Assembly (NCBI RefSeq): GCF_901411515.1
Contig: NZ_CABDUX010000001.1
Span: 1,302,001 to 1,366,000 of the forward strand
Length of the DNA: 64,000 bases
Direction of reading: 5' to 3'
DNA from: Raoultibacter phocaeensis
GTDB taxonomy: Bacteria; Actinomycetota; Coriobacteriia; Coriobacteriales; Eggerthellaceae
Of the stretch, positions 18,030 through 26,061 are shown piece by piece (positions within the stretch are counted from its first letter, which is position 1; the number at the start of each line of letters is the position of its first letter). A program made the translations under genes and the position numbers. Under the pieces are notes generated by a model, which worked only from the letters and a program-made list of their open reading frames with translations, was not told the origin of the DNA and searched no databases.

Positions 18030-19742
18030 ATGGGAGGAACTGGATTTTCCAGGCGAGACTTCCTGAAAGGGGCCGGCGCGGTCGGGCTTGCATCGGGGGC
18101 ACTCGGCATCTTCGGAGGTGCGGGACTCGCGTTCGCCGACGATGCCGCCGCGGCATCAGAGGAGGCAGCGAACATCTATCAGACCATCATGCCGGGGGAA
18201 ACGAATCTGCTGCCGCTCAAAAAGGCGGAGTGCCCTGGCCCGCGGGGACCTATCGCGTTCGAGGATCGCGAGATCGCCTCGTCGGAAGTTATCGCAACCG
18301 AGGAATGCGAAGTGCTCGTGGTCGGCGCGGGTATTGCAGGACTTACCGCAGCGCTCAAAGCGGCCGAAGAGGGTGCCAGTGTCATCTGCATCGAGAAGAT
18401 GACCGCTGGTCGCGGCTGCTTCGAGTGCTTCGGCGCGTACGATGCCCAAGCGCAGAAAGATGCCGGAGTCGAGGTCGATCCCGCGCAGCTGCTCGACGAG
18501 ATCTACCGCTCCGCCTACTGGCGCACGCGCCCCGAGCCCGCGCGTACCTACGTATTCCGTTCGGGCGAGGCGACCGATTTCTGGCAGCAGATGCTCGACA
18601 AGGGCGAAAACGGCTTCGTCATCACCAAGGTCGAACAAGCCCCCAACACCAACGGTATGCCGCTGATCGATTCCGAGCTCGGGTTCTACGACAGTCCGTC
18701 ACTGCCACCCGACGCCGGTGTTCGCTCGGGACTTTCGGGCATATACGTATGCAAGGAAATGGCCGAGGTGGCTACTCGCTACGACAACCTCGACATCCGT
18801 TACAGCACGCCCGCCGTGCAGCTTACCCGTGAAGACGGCGGACGGGTCACGGGAGTCATCGCAAAAAGCGCCGACGGGTACGTGCAGATCAACGCCTCGA
18901 AAGGCGTAATCCTTGCGACGGGCAGCTACGATGCCAACCCCGAGATGATGGAGGCGTGGGTGCGCCCCGAAGACTACGCGACTTCGAGCTGGTGGAATCC
19001 CGGCTGGGGAACCACGGGCGACGGCCATATGATGGGCCTCAAGGTGGGGGCCGACATGGATTCGCTGCCGCATCCCGTTATGAACTTTCGCTGGGGCAAT
19101 CCCGATTCGTTCTACGATGCTCGCGTGTGGACGGCTATTTGGCTCGCCATCAACGTGAACGGCAAGGGCGCGCGTTACGTGAACGAAGATTTGCCGTTCC
19201 AGGCGGTCTCCAACGCGCAGAACGCGCAACCTGGGTACGGTGCTAACTGTTGGCAGATATTCGACGACGGTATGCTCGGCGCAACCGAAGAAGAAGCAGC
19301 GGGCGCGAAAGCCGCCATGGAGGAGTTCATCGAGAAAGGATGGGCGTTTTCCGCGTCGAGTCCTCGTGAGCTCGCCGAAAAATGCGGCATCGATGCCGAC
19401 GGCCTCGAGCAGACCATTGCCACATGGAACGAATACTGGGATGCCAAGAAGGATAGGGATTTCAATCGCTTTATGGAATCGACCGCTCCGTTTGCAGGCG
19501 AGACGATATACGCGCTCACTACGAACAGCTGCATTCTCGCTACGGGGGGCGGGCTGACCATCGATGGAAACTGCCGCGTGCTCGATACCGACGACGAGGT
19601 CATCGAGGGGCTCTATGCCGTCGGTAACGTGTCGGGCAGTTTCTTCGCAGGAAATTACCCGCGCCATATCCCTGGAACCTCGATCGGCCGTGCGGTCACG
19701 TTCGGCTTTGTGGCGGCCGAACACGCCGTGAAAGGAGCGTAA
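18030..19742 (+). CDS. Secreted FAD reductase with Tat signal, paired with triheme cytochrome
   Basis: The product is 570 residues. It has a Tat signal (FSRRDFLK, residues 6-13; cleavage near AFA at 34-36, no lipobox) and an FAD motif VLVVGAGIAG (95-104). The remainder is of FAD_binding_2/flavocytochrome type. It is followed after 3 bp by a triheme lipoprotein, so the pair resembles a split flavocytochrome c reductase, with electrons passing from the quinone pool through hemes to the flavin. The Eggerthella lenta Cgr1-Cgr2 digoxin reductase has the same logic. The substrate is unknown. AAGGAGG lies seven bases before the ATG. Confidence 0.9.
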   Translation: MGGTGFSRRDFLKGAGAVGLASGALGIFGGAGLAFADDAAAASEEAANIYQTIMPGETNLLPLKKAECPGPRGPIAFEDREIASSEVIATEECEVLVVGAGIAGLTAALKAAEEGASVICIEKMTAGRGCFECFGAYDAQAQKDAGVEVDPAQLLDEIYRSAYWRTRPEPARTYVFRSGEATDFWQQMLDKGENGFVITKVEQAPNTNGMPLIDSELGFYDSPSLPPDAGVRSGLSGIYVCKEMAEVATRYDNLDIRYSTPAVQLTREDGGRVTGVIAKSADGYVQINASKGVILATGSYDANPEMMEAWVRPEDYATSSWWNPGWGTTGDGHMMGLKVGADMDSLPHPVMNFRWGNPDSFYDARVWTAIWLAINVNGKGARYVNEDLPFQAVSNAQNAQPGYGANCWQIFDDGMLGATEEEAAGAKAAMEEFIEKGWAFSASSPRELAEKCGIDADGLEQTIATWNEYWDAKKDRDFNRFMESTAPFAGETIYALTTNSCILATGGGLTIDGNCRVLDTDDEVIEGLYAVGNVSGSFFAGNYPRHIPGTSIGRAVTFGFVAAEHAVKGA

Positions 19743-19745
19743 CCC

Positions 19746-20117
19746 ATGCAGTCCGTTAAACGCTATCCCCTTGCAGCGGTAATGATCGCTGCTATTGTGC
19801 TCTGCCTTATCCTCGGCCTTGCAGCCTGCGCCCCGCAAAGCTCAGACGAGCCGGCTTCCTCCCAAACTCCCTCGTCCTCGACACAGACGGCGGGCGTTGC
19901 GGGCGAATACGTTTCCGACGAGCAATGCCTGAGCTGCCATGGTGCCAGCTACGAATCCCTTGCCGAAACCACGTCGAATTTAGGCGATTGGAATCCCCAC
20001 AACTCGATCCACGGCGGCTACAACTCCTGTCAGAACTGCCACGCGAAGGATAAGGAAATCACCGACAACTACTGCAGCCACTGCCATGCCTATGCACCCG
20101 ATCAGGCGCAAGCGTAG
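19746..20117 (+). CDS. Triheme c-type cytochrome lipoprotein
   Basis: The product is 123 residues. A lipoprotein signal ends at Cys28 (GLAAC), then comes a Ser/Thr/Gln-rich tether. Three CXXCH heme sites follow at 61-65 (CLSCH), 95-99 (CQNCH) and 110-114 (CSHCH), with extra histidines at 85 and 89 as possible distal ligands. The layout fits the small tetraheme/cytochrome c3-like heme subunits (PF14537 type) that feed separate flavoprotein reductases, though one heme site fewer than the tetraheme form. It is co-transcribed with and probably donates electrons to the reductase at 18030. Confidence 0.9.
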   Translation: MQSVKRYPLAAVMIAAIVLCLILGLAACAPQSSDEPASSQTPSSSTQTAGVAGEYVSDEQCLSCHGASYESLAETTSNLGDWNPHNSIHGGYNSCQNCHAKDKEITDNYCSHCHAYAPDQAQA

Positions 20118-20153
20118 TCGGCTGTAAGCATAATGCGGTGCGAGCGAATCGAT

Positions 20154-20181
20154 GGCCGCCGGAAGCGTGTTTCCGGCGGCC
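20154..20181 (+). terminator. Terminator of reductase-cytochrome operon
   Basis: A perfect 11-bp stem (GGCCGCCGGAA, 20154-20164, with 20171-20181) is followed by TCGTCGTTG, 36 bp after the cytochrome stop codon. Confidence 0.75.
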
Positions 20182-20302
20182 TCGTCGTTGCTGCTCAGGT
20201 GAGGCGTCGCGAAAAGAGCAAGGTGCCCCAAGCCGATAGCAGGCGGCAGCTCGTCTCGGCTGAAAGCCAGACCTTTGAACGGAACCGTCCAGAGCACGAT
20301 AC

Positions 20303-20471
20303 GCTCGTACAAAAATCGTGCCATATGGCACGGTTCGTGACCGAGGATAATATCCTCATATGTGAGACATAAGCCTCTGATCAGGCATTACTCATAGATG
20401 CCTTCGCTTGTTTGAACGCAGAGAAGGCAGCGGGACCGAAATTGTGCCATATGGCACGATTGTTGCGAAGC
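20303..20471. repeat. Long imperfect palindrome P6 with two GTGCCATATGGCAC sites
   Basis: Two copies of the perfect palindrome GTGCCATATGGCAC (20318-20331 and 20444-20457) are themselves embedded in complementary flanks (GCTCGTACAAAAATC... against ...GATTGTTGCGAAGC, and GGTTCGTGACCG against CGGGACCGAAATT). The whole region forms one imperfect hairpin. The rest of the 650-bp gap (20118-20768) contains a GC-rich GAGGACCCGAGGGCCCGGGG stretch and no convincing gene. Confidence 0.75.
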
Positions 20472-20676
20472 TCTGCCAGTGAGAAACGGGCCGAGGATCC
20501 GAGGACCCGAGGGCCCGGGGCCCGAGCACGAGCGATCATGGCAGCGACTTCTAGCATCTCGAATACGCGAGGTGTAAACAAGCTGCAAGCTCTGCCTGGT
20601 CGTCGAAGGCCGGAGGTTATTGCTCCTCTTTTGCAATCCTCATCTTTGGGCTTCCGGTGATGATTGTGCCGCATGC

Positions 20677-20704
20677 TTTACATATTAACGATAACATGTA
20701 TCAT
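20677..20704 (+). promoter_or_regulatory. Ferritin promoter with metal-regulator-like operator
   Basis: -35 TTTACA (20677-20682), a 16-bp spacer and -10 TATCAT (20699-20704). Overlapping the -10 box is a palindrome (CGATAACATGTATCAT, GATA/TATC half-sites) of the AT-rich kind bound by Fur- or DtxR-type iron regulators. Iron-responsive control of the ferritin gene is inferred. Confidence 0.6.
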
Positions 20705-20768
20705 TAAGAGGTAAACATGCAGATGAAAGACGTGATTGTAAGATCACACCGAAAGGAAGGGATGAGCG

Positions 20769-21287
20769 ATGGACCAAAAAGTCTACGAGCTTCTGAACGA
20801 TCAGATCAACAAGGAACTGTACTCGGCGTACCTCTACCTGTCGTTTGCCGACTACTACGAGGACGAGGGCCTCAAGGGATTTGCCAACTGGTACATGATC
20901 CAGGCTGCCGAAGAGTGCGACCATGCGCTGATCTTCCGCAACTACCTGCTCGACAACAGCTGCAAGGTAAAGCTCAAGGCCATCGATCAGCCCGACAAGG
21001 AGTTTGCGGCCTACCTCGAGCCGCTCGAGGCCGCGCTTGAGCACGAGAAGTACGTGACCGCGCTCATCAACGACATCTACAGCGCCGCGCACGACGTGAA
21101 GGATTACCGTACGATGAAATTCCTCGATTGGTTCATAGACGAGCAGCTCGAGGAAGAGGCGACCGCCGACGATATGATCACGCGCATGAAGCTGTTCGGC
21201 CAGGATACCAAGGCGCTCTACGAGCTCGATCAGGAGTACGCAGCTCGCACCTATACTGTGCCGAGCCCGCTCGCCGCTGCGGAATAG
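20769..21287 (+). CDS. ftnA: Bacterial ferritin
   Basis: The product is 172 residues, the usual length of FtnA-type ferritins. The ferroxidase pattern is visible: Glu16 in INKELYSAYLYL, then Glu49 and His52 in AAEECDH, with further acidic ligands near EHEKYVTALI and FIDEQLEEE. It stores iron as a mineral core in a 24-mer in the cytoplasm. GAAAGGAAGG lies upstream of the ATG. It is a single gene behind a promoter with a likely metal-responsive operator and ends before a bidirectional terminator. Confidence 0.93.
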   Translation: MDQKVYELLNDQINKELYSAYLYLSFADYYEDEGLKGFANWYMIQAAEECDHALIFRNYLLDNSCKVKLKAIDQPDKEFAAYLEPLEAALEHEKYVTALINDIYSAAHDVKDYRTMKFLDWFIDEQLEEEATADDMITRMKLFGQDTKALYELDQEYAARTYTVPSPLAAAE

Positions 21288-21417
21288 AGGTAGTCTCGGG
21301 CGGAGCAAGCGAAGCCGCCTTGAGAATCGCTTGCTCCGCAAGGTAAGCGATTGTGTAGGGCAAGGCTGAGACGACGGATGCAACGTGCGGACATACGAAT
21401 GGCGAAGGTAGTTTTCA

Positions 21418-21448
21418 GGAAGCCGGCGATCTTCGAACGCCGGCTTCC
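21418..21448. terminator. Bidirectional terminator between ferritin and purine permease
   Basis: An 11-bp perfect stem (GGAAGCCGGCG with CGCCGGCTTCC) and a 9-nt loop lie between convergent genes. TTCCTTCG follows on the plus strand and TGAAAAC on the minus strand. Confidence 0.75.
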
Positions 21449-21490
21449 TTCGCGTGCAGAGTATGGGAGTCGTTTTAGATGCTGCCTTCA

Positions 21491-22804
21491 TCACGTAAAG
21501 ATGAACGCGACCAGAAATGCTGCGGCGGCTACCCACATGAGCGGCTTGACTTGGCGGGCTCTGCCTTGGACGACCATGATGATGCAGTAGGAAATGAAGC
21601 CGAATCCGATGCCGTTGGCGATCGAGTACGTAAGCGGGATGCCTGCGATCGTGATGAACGCGGGGAAGGCCGACGAGATGTCCGACCAGTCGATTTCGCC
21701 GATTTCGGTCATCATGAGGTAGCCGACGACGACGAGGGCTCCGCACGTGGCAGCTCCGCTCACCATGCCGACTAAGGGAGCGAGAAACGCGCAGAGCAGA
21801 AACGCGATCCCGATCACGATGTTCGAGAGGCCGGTGCGCGCTCCTGCTGCTGCGCCGGACACCGACTCGACGAACGAGGTAATGGAGCTCGCACCGATGA
21901 AACCGCCGACCGCTGCAGCGGTCGAGTCAACCGTGAGGATCGGCTTGATGTCTTCCACATTGCCTCTCTCATCGACGAATTTGGCGCGGCTGCCCACGGC
22001 CACCACGGTTCCCATCGTGTCAAAGAAATCGCTCATGAGCAGGCTGAATACAAACAGAAGCAAAATTGGTTGCAAGAACACTTCCACAAGGGCGATCATG
22101 CCGTCGGGCGTAGTCTGGAAGGGCGCTGCGAACGCCGAGAAGTCCGGGAAGAACGAAAAGTCGCCGCCCAGCGGTGTCACGCCGAGCGGAATGCCCACGA
22201 TCGTCGCCACGACGATAGAGATGAGCAAGCCCGCCTTGAGTTTGAGCGCCGTGAGGATGACAGCTACAACGATGGATACGACGCCAACAATTGCGGCTGG
22301 GCTCGTAAGGTCGCCGAGTGCGAGCAGCGTCGATTCGTCGGAGGCGATGAACCCGCCTCCTTTGAGTCCGATGAACGCGATGAACAGGCCGATGCCGATG
22401 CCGATGGCTCGTCTGAGTGCAACGGGGATAGCGTCCATGACAGCTTGTCGCAGTCCGCAGAGCACGAGCAGCAAGATGAGAATGCCTTCGAGAAAAATGA
22501 CCGCCATCGCTACGCGCCAATCGACACCGAGGCCGAGACACAGCGAATAGGCTACGATCGCGTTGATGCCCATTCCTGAAGCGAGCGCGATGGGCCGGTT
22601 GGCGAACAGGCCCATCGCGACCGTCATGATTGCGGCACCGAAGCACGTAGCCGTGAGGGCGGCGTTGAATGGAATGCCTGCCGCTTCCATCATCGCCGGA
22701 TTCACCGCGATGATGTAGGACATGGCGAGAAAGGTCGTAAGGCCGCCGATTATTTCCGTAGAAATCGTACTGCCCCGTTCTGAAATTTTGAAGAACTTAT
22801 CCAC
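21491..22804 (-). CDS. NCS2-family purine permease (AzgA/PbuG type)
   Basis: The product is 437 residues, starting at GTG with AAAGGG upstream. The N-terminus (EIIGGLTTFLAMSYIIAVNP) and the pattern of about 13 hydrophobic segments match the AzgA/PbuG branch of the NCS2 family, proton symporters for adenine, guanine or hypoxanthine. The sequence SSITSFVESVSGAAAGARTG is the conserved TM10 substrate region. It fits with the hypoxanthine phosphoribosyltransferase at 43949 as purine salvage. It is transcribed alone, convergent to ferritin. Confidence 0.9.
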   Translation of the reverse strand: MDKFFKISERGSTISTEIIGGLTTFLAMSYIIAVNPAMMEAAGIPFNAALTATCFGAAIMTVAMGLFANRPIALASGMGINAIVAYSLCLGLGVDWRVAMAVIFLEGILILLLVLCGLRQAVMDAIPVALRRAIGIGIGLFIAFIGLKGGGFIASDESTLLALGDLTSPAAIVGVVSIVVAVILTALKLKAGLLISIVVATIVGIPLGVTPLGGDFSFFPDFSAFAAPFQTTPDGMIALVEVFLQPILLLFVFSLLMSDFFDTMGTVVAVGSRAKFVDERGNVEDIKPILTVDSTAAAVGGFIGASSITSFVESVSGAAAGARTGLSNIVIGIAFLLCAFLAPLVGMVSGAATCGALVVVGYLMMTEIGEIDWSDISSAFPAFITIAGIPLTYSIANGIGFGFISYCIIMVVQGRARQVKPLMWVAAAAFLVAFIFT

Positions 22805-22928
22805 CGTAAATCACCCTTTGCAAGAAGTCCCCAACAACAACGCTCCTATTATAGGGAAGCCGATACCTTTATGGGAGGAATTTTTGCTTTTCGCGGGTTG
22901 ATGGCAAAGCGAAGATGCTCAGCGCGGG

Positions 22929-23816
22929 CTAAAGCTGTCCAAGGTAATCCCAGAAAGCCCGGGCGGAAGATGAAAGCACCGAGCCTTTGCGCTTGATGGC
23001 GTAGGTGCCGAAGGCATCGTCGCGGCCCATGTCCACGGCGATAAGAACGCGCTGTTCTTTCTCGTCTTCGAGCACATTCGGGGGGAACCCGAAGTAAAAT
23101 GCCTGTTGCTCATCGGCGCTTCGCACGAGTAAATCGACGTCTGATGTGGTCATGAGAATGGTGGGGCAAACGTCTGCCGCCTCGCATGCTTCCATAAAAT
23201 ACCGATGCAGATGGTTTCGCTTGCCGAACGTGATGAACGGTTTCCCATCGAGATCGGCAAGGCTGAGACGATCGCGCGAAGCAAGGGCGTCGCCGATCGG
23301 CACATGGACAAACACCCCGGTTTCCACGACGAGTGCGATATCGAACTCCGAAAGGTATCGCGGAGCGGATCCGACTAGGCTTATGTCGGATTCCCCGGAG
23401 CGGATCATGCCGATGGCCTCCTCGGTGGTAACCTCTTCGGCCGAGAGCATGATTTCGGGGTGTTTGGCCCGAAACGCATCGACGGTACGCTCGGGCAGCG
23501 ATAGGGCGGTTCCGTGGGAGAACGCTACGGAAAGCGCGTAGGTAAGAGGCGCTTCCCCGGAAGCTACGGTATAGCGCTGTTCGAGTTCTTTGTACGCCTG
23601 GAGGACCGGTGCCGCATCGTTGAGGAAATCCGTGCCGAACTCGGTGAGTTCGAGGTGGTGTTCCCGATTGGCGAGCAGCTTCGCGCCCAGTTCGTGCTCG
23701 AGGTTTCGCACGGCTTTGCTGAGCGCTTGACGCGACAGGTACAATTCGTCGGCGGCCTTGGTGAAGCTTTTTCGCTGCGCGACGGCAACGAAATAGTCGA
23801 TCTGCCGAATTTCCAC
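22929..23816 (-). CDS. LysR-family transcription regulator
   Basis: The product is 295 residues. The N-terminal winged helix reads EIRQIDYFVAVAQRKSFTKAADELYLSRQALSKAV, split here only to mark the classical LysR HTH, followed by a periplasmic-binding-like effector domain. I chose the GTG at 23816, which has GGGAGGGACC directly upstream and gives the standard LysR length. A longer frame from 23864 has no such site. It is divergent from the flavin reductase at 24170 and is the natural candidate to control it. The inducer is unknown. Confidence 0.9.
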   Translation of the reverse strand: MEIRQIDYFVAVAQRKSFTKAADELYLSRQALSKAVRNLEHELGAKLLANREHHLELTEFGTDFLNDAAPVLQAYKELEQRYTVASGEAPLTYALSVAFSHGTALSLPERTVDAFRAKHPEIMLSAEEVTTEEAIGMIRSGESDISLVGSAPRYLSEFDIALVVETGVFVHVPIGDALASRDRLSLADLDGKPFITFGKRNHLHRYFMEACEAADVCPTILMTTSDVDLLVRSADEQQAFYFGFPPNVLEDEKEQRVLIAVDMGRDDAFGTYAIKRKGSVLSSSARAFWDYLGQL

Positions 23817-24169
23817 GGTCCCTCCCAGAAGCCGTTTCGTATCGATCACGCTAGCATACCTCATTTCTCTTTGGTTTTGATACCCAACGGCAGGGGATAA
23901 GCAAAATTAGGTTGCAGGGGCGTAACGCGAAACTGCTTTTCTGCACGCTGATCGGCGCGTACGATACAAAACGGAGGACGAAGGCGCCCGAGGATCCGAA
24001 TTACAGAGTTCTGCATGGGATTGATTCGGCGTCTGAGGAACAGAATCGCTCAGCCGTGCAAGAGGTCGATGCGGCGTCCGAACCGGATCGCACAACTGCG
24101 CAGGATGGTGACTTCGGGCGGCAAGACCCGTTCTCCGATACGGATGGTCCACGATCAGGGAGGAATACC
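23817..24169. other. Divergent promoter region, LysR regulator and flavin reductase
   Basis: Some 350 bp with an AT-rich part near the LysR gene (23840-23920) that holds a direct repeat GCAGGGG (23890 and 23914). The reductase frame stays open back to about 23912, but a start there would bury the Tat signal, so I treat this as leader. No clear LysR box could be fixed by eye. Confidence 0.4.
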
Positions 24170-25924
24170 ATGGGAAAGAATCGGGAATTTTCGCGGCGCG
24201 ACTTTTTGAAGTTCGGTGCGGTTGGTGCTGCAGGAGCTGCGGCTGCGGGGCTTGCGGGCTGCTCGCCTGCGAAAGGCGCAAGCGAGCCGGCACAGGGCTC
24301 GGCGGCGGTCGAGGCTGGCGGTACTGTCAATTCGTCGGATGCGGTGCTCGCTCTAACCGACGCGATGCCGAAGTGGTCGTTCATGATCCCGCCCGAGCCG
24401 ATCGCCGATGATCAGATCGCCGAGACGGTCGAAAACGACATCATCGTCGTAGGCGGCGGCATGGCGGGCTTCACGACGGCGGTGTCGGCTGCGGAAAGCG
24501 GAGCGAAGGTAACGCTGTTCTCGGCGGCAAGCGCTCCTATTTCGCGCGGCGGCTCGAACTATTCTAAGAACTCGAAGGTCATGAAAGAGCTCGGCATCGA
24601 GCCGTTCGATCCGGTGCCGTTTTACTACAACGAGATGCGAGCGGCTTCGTTCGCCATTGACCAGCGTAAATGGATGCGTGGCTACAACGAATCCGAAGTG
24701 GCTATGGATTGGCTGATCGACATCGCCCACGAAAGCGGCCTTGAGGTCATCATGGAGCGCGATAACACGTTCGATCATGGACCGAACTATGCCCATGCGT
24801 TTTCCACGCTCGGAAACAGCGCCATGGTGTCGACGGGGCAGCAGGGTGCCGTAGAAGCGCTTGAAGCGAAAGCCAAGGAATACGGCGTGGAGATCATCTA
24901 CGATACGAAAGCCGAGCAGCTCATCCGCGAGGACGACAACAAAGGTCGCGTCACGGGTGTCATCGCCTCGAAGATGTCCGACGGCAGCTACGTGAAGTTC
25001 GTCGCGAAGCAGGCGGTTGTGCTTGCTACGGGCGACTTTTCGAGCAACAAGGAGATGCTTGCCGCGTACTGCCCGATGGTGCTTCCGCTTGTGGGCTATG
25101 AGCAGGGCGAAATCGACTACAATACGAGTTTCAATCTCACGGGCATCTACGGTGGCGACGGCCAGAAGATGGGTCTGTGGGTTGGGGCTGCGTGGCAGCA
25201 CGCCTATCCGAACGCGCCGATGATGCAGGGTGCGTGGGGCGGCAGCCACGAACCGTGCGGGTTCCACATGGGCCTCAACGTGAACATGAACACCGAGCGC
25301 TATCAGCGCGAGGACATCTCCGCTCCCTACAGCTCGAACCACCTGCTTTCTCAGCCGCAGCACATCGCATTCGGCATTTGGACGGCCAACTATCCGCAGG
25401 CGATTCTCGACAAGGGCCACGAGTGGTATACCTTCGGCATGGACTACACGCTACCGCCGCTCACCCCCGACGAGCTGGTGGCCATGTGGGACGCGGGTGC
25501 CGAAGACGGATCGTATTACAAAGCCGATACGCTCGACGATCTCGCGCAGCAGCTCGGCTTAGATGCCCAGAAGCTCAAGGACGTCGTTGCCCGCTACAAC
25601 GAACTGTGTGACAAGGGCGTTGACGAAGACTTCTACAAGAACCCCGACTTCCTCGTGAAGATCGACGAGGCGGGACCGTTTTATGCAGCGCAGAACTACG
25701 CCATGTTCATGACTGTCATGGGCGGCTTGCGCACGAGCGTCGATATGGAAGTGTGCGACGAGAACGACAAGCCGATACCCGGCCTGTTCAATGTCGGTGC
25801 CATGGTAGGGGATATGTATGCGAACACCTATAATTTCGCAATTCCCGGCAACAGCTACGGCATCAACTGCTTAACGTTCGGGTATCTGCTCGGGCGCGAT
25901 CTCGCCGCCGGGAAGTTCTCGTAG
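24170..25924 (+). CDS. Secreted FAD reductase, Tat lipoprotein
   Basis: The product is 584 residues. It has a Tat motif (FSRRDFLKFG, residues 7-16) with a lipobox at Cys31 (LAGC) and a linker rich in small residues. The FAD motif is DIIVVGGGMAG (90-100), and the C-terminal half is FAD_binding_2-like. It lacks heme and FMN domains. It differs clearly from the reductases at 4377 and 18030 (for example the segment ISRGGSNYSKNS after the FAD motif), so a different substrate is likely. Its regulation is probably through the divergent LysR gene. GGGAGGAATACC precedes the ATG. Confidence 0.9.
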   Translation: MGKNREFSRRDFLKFGAVGAAGAAAAGLAGCSPAKGASEPAQGSAAVEAGGTVNSSDAVLALTDAMPKWSFMIPPEPIADDQIAETVENDIIVVGGGMAGFTTAVSAAESGAKVTLFSAASAPISRGGSNYSKNSKVMKELGIEPFDPVPFYYNEMRAASFAIDQRKWMRGYNESEVAMDWLIDIAHESGLEVIMERDNTFDHGPNYAHAFSTLGNSAMVSTGQQGAVEALEAKAKEYGVEIIYDTKAEQLIREDDNKGRVTGVIASKMSDGSYVKFVAKQAVVLATGDFSSNKEMLAAYCPMVLPLVGYEQGEIDYNTSFNLTGIYGGDGQKMGLWVGAAWQHAYPNAPMMQGAWGGSHEPCGFHMGLNVNMNTERYQREDISAPYSSNHLLSQPQHIAFGIWTANYPQAILDKGHEWYTFGMDYTLPPLTPDELVAMWDAGAEDGSYYKADTLDDLAQQLGLDAQKLKDVVARYNELCDKGVDEDFYKNPDFLVKIDEAGPFYAAQNYAMFMTVMGGLRTSVDMEVCDENDKPIPGLFNVGAMVGDMYANTYNFAIPGNSYGINCLTFGYLLGRDLAAGKFS

Positions 25925-26023
25925 GGCAATAATCGAAGAAGCAGTAGTGCTGTGTGAGGGCAACCTTGAAGTTGAGGGTAAGGTGGCGTACTGCCCCGTC
26001 TACATGGCCGCCTTTCTCTAACG

Positions 26024-26055
26024 GTCTCCGAAGCGGCCGGCACCGCTTCGGAGAC
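26024..26055. terminator. Bidirectional terminator between reductase and ABC exporter
   Basis: A perfect 13-bp stem (GTCTCCGAAGCGG, 26024-26036, with 26043-26055) and a 6-nt loop lie between convergent genes. There is no long T-run on either side. Confidence 0.7.
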
Positions 26056-26061
26056 ATGACT

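Noticed and set aside
20412-20660. A small plus-strand open frame of 82 codons between the cytochrome and ferritin genes
   Set aside because: It lies in palindrome P6 and a GC-rich repeat, has no ribosome site and resembles no protein.
23912-24169. An N-terminal extension of the third flavin reductase
   Set aside because: It would place 86 residues before a clear Tat signal and lipobox. GGGAGG immediately before ATG 24170 marks the true start.
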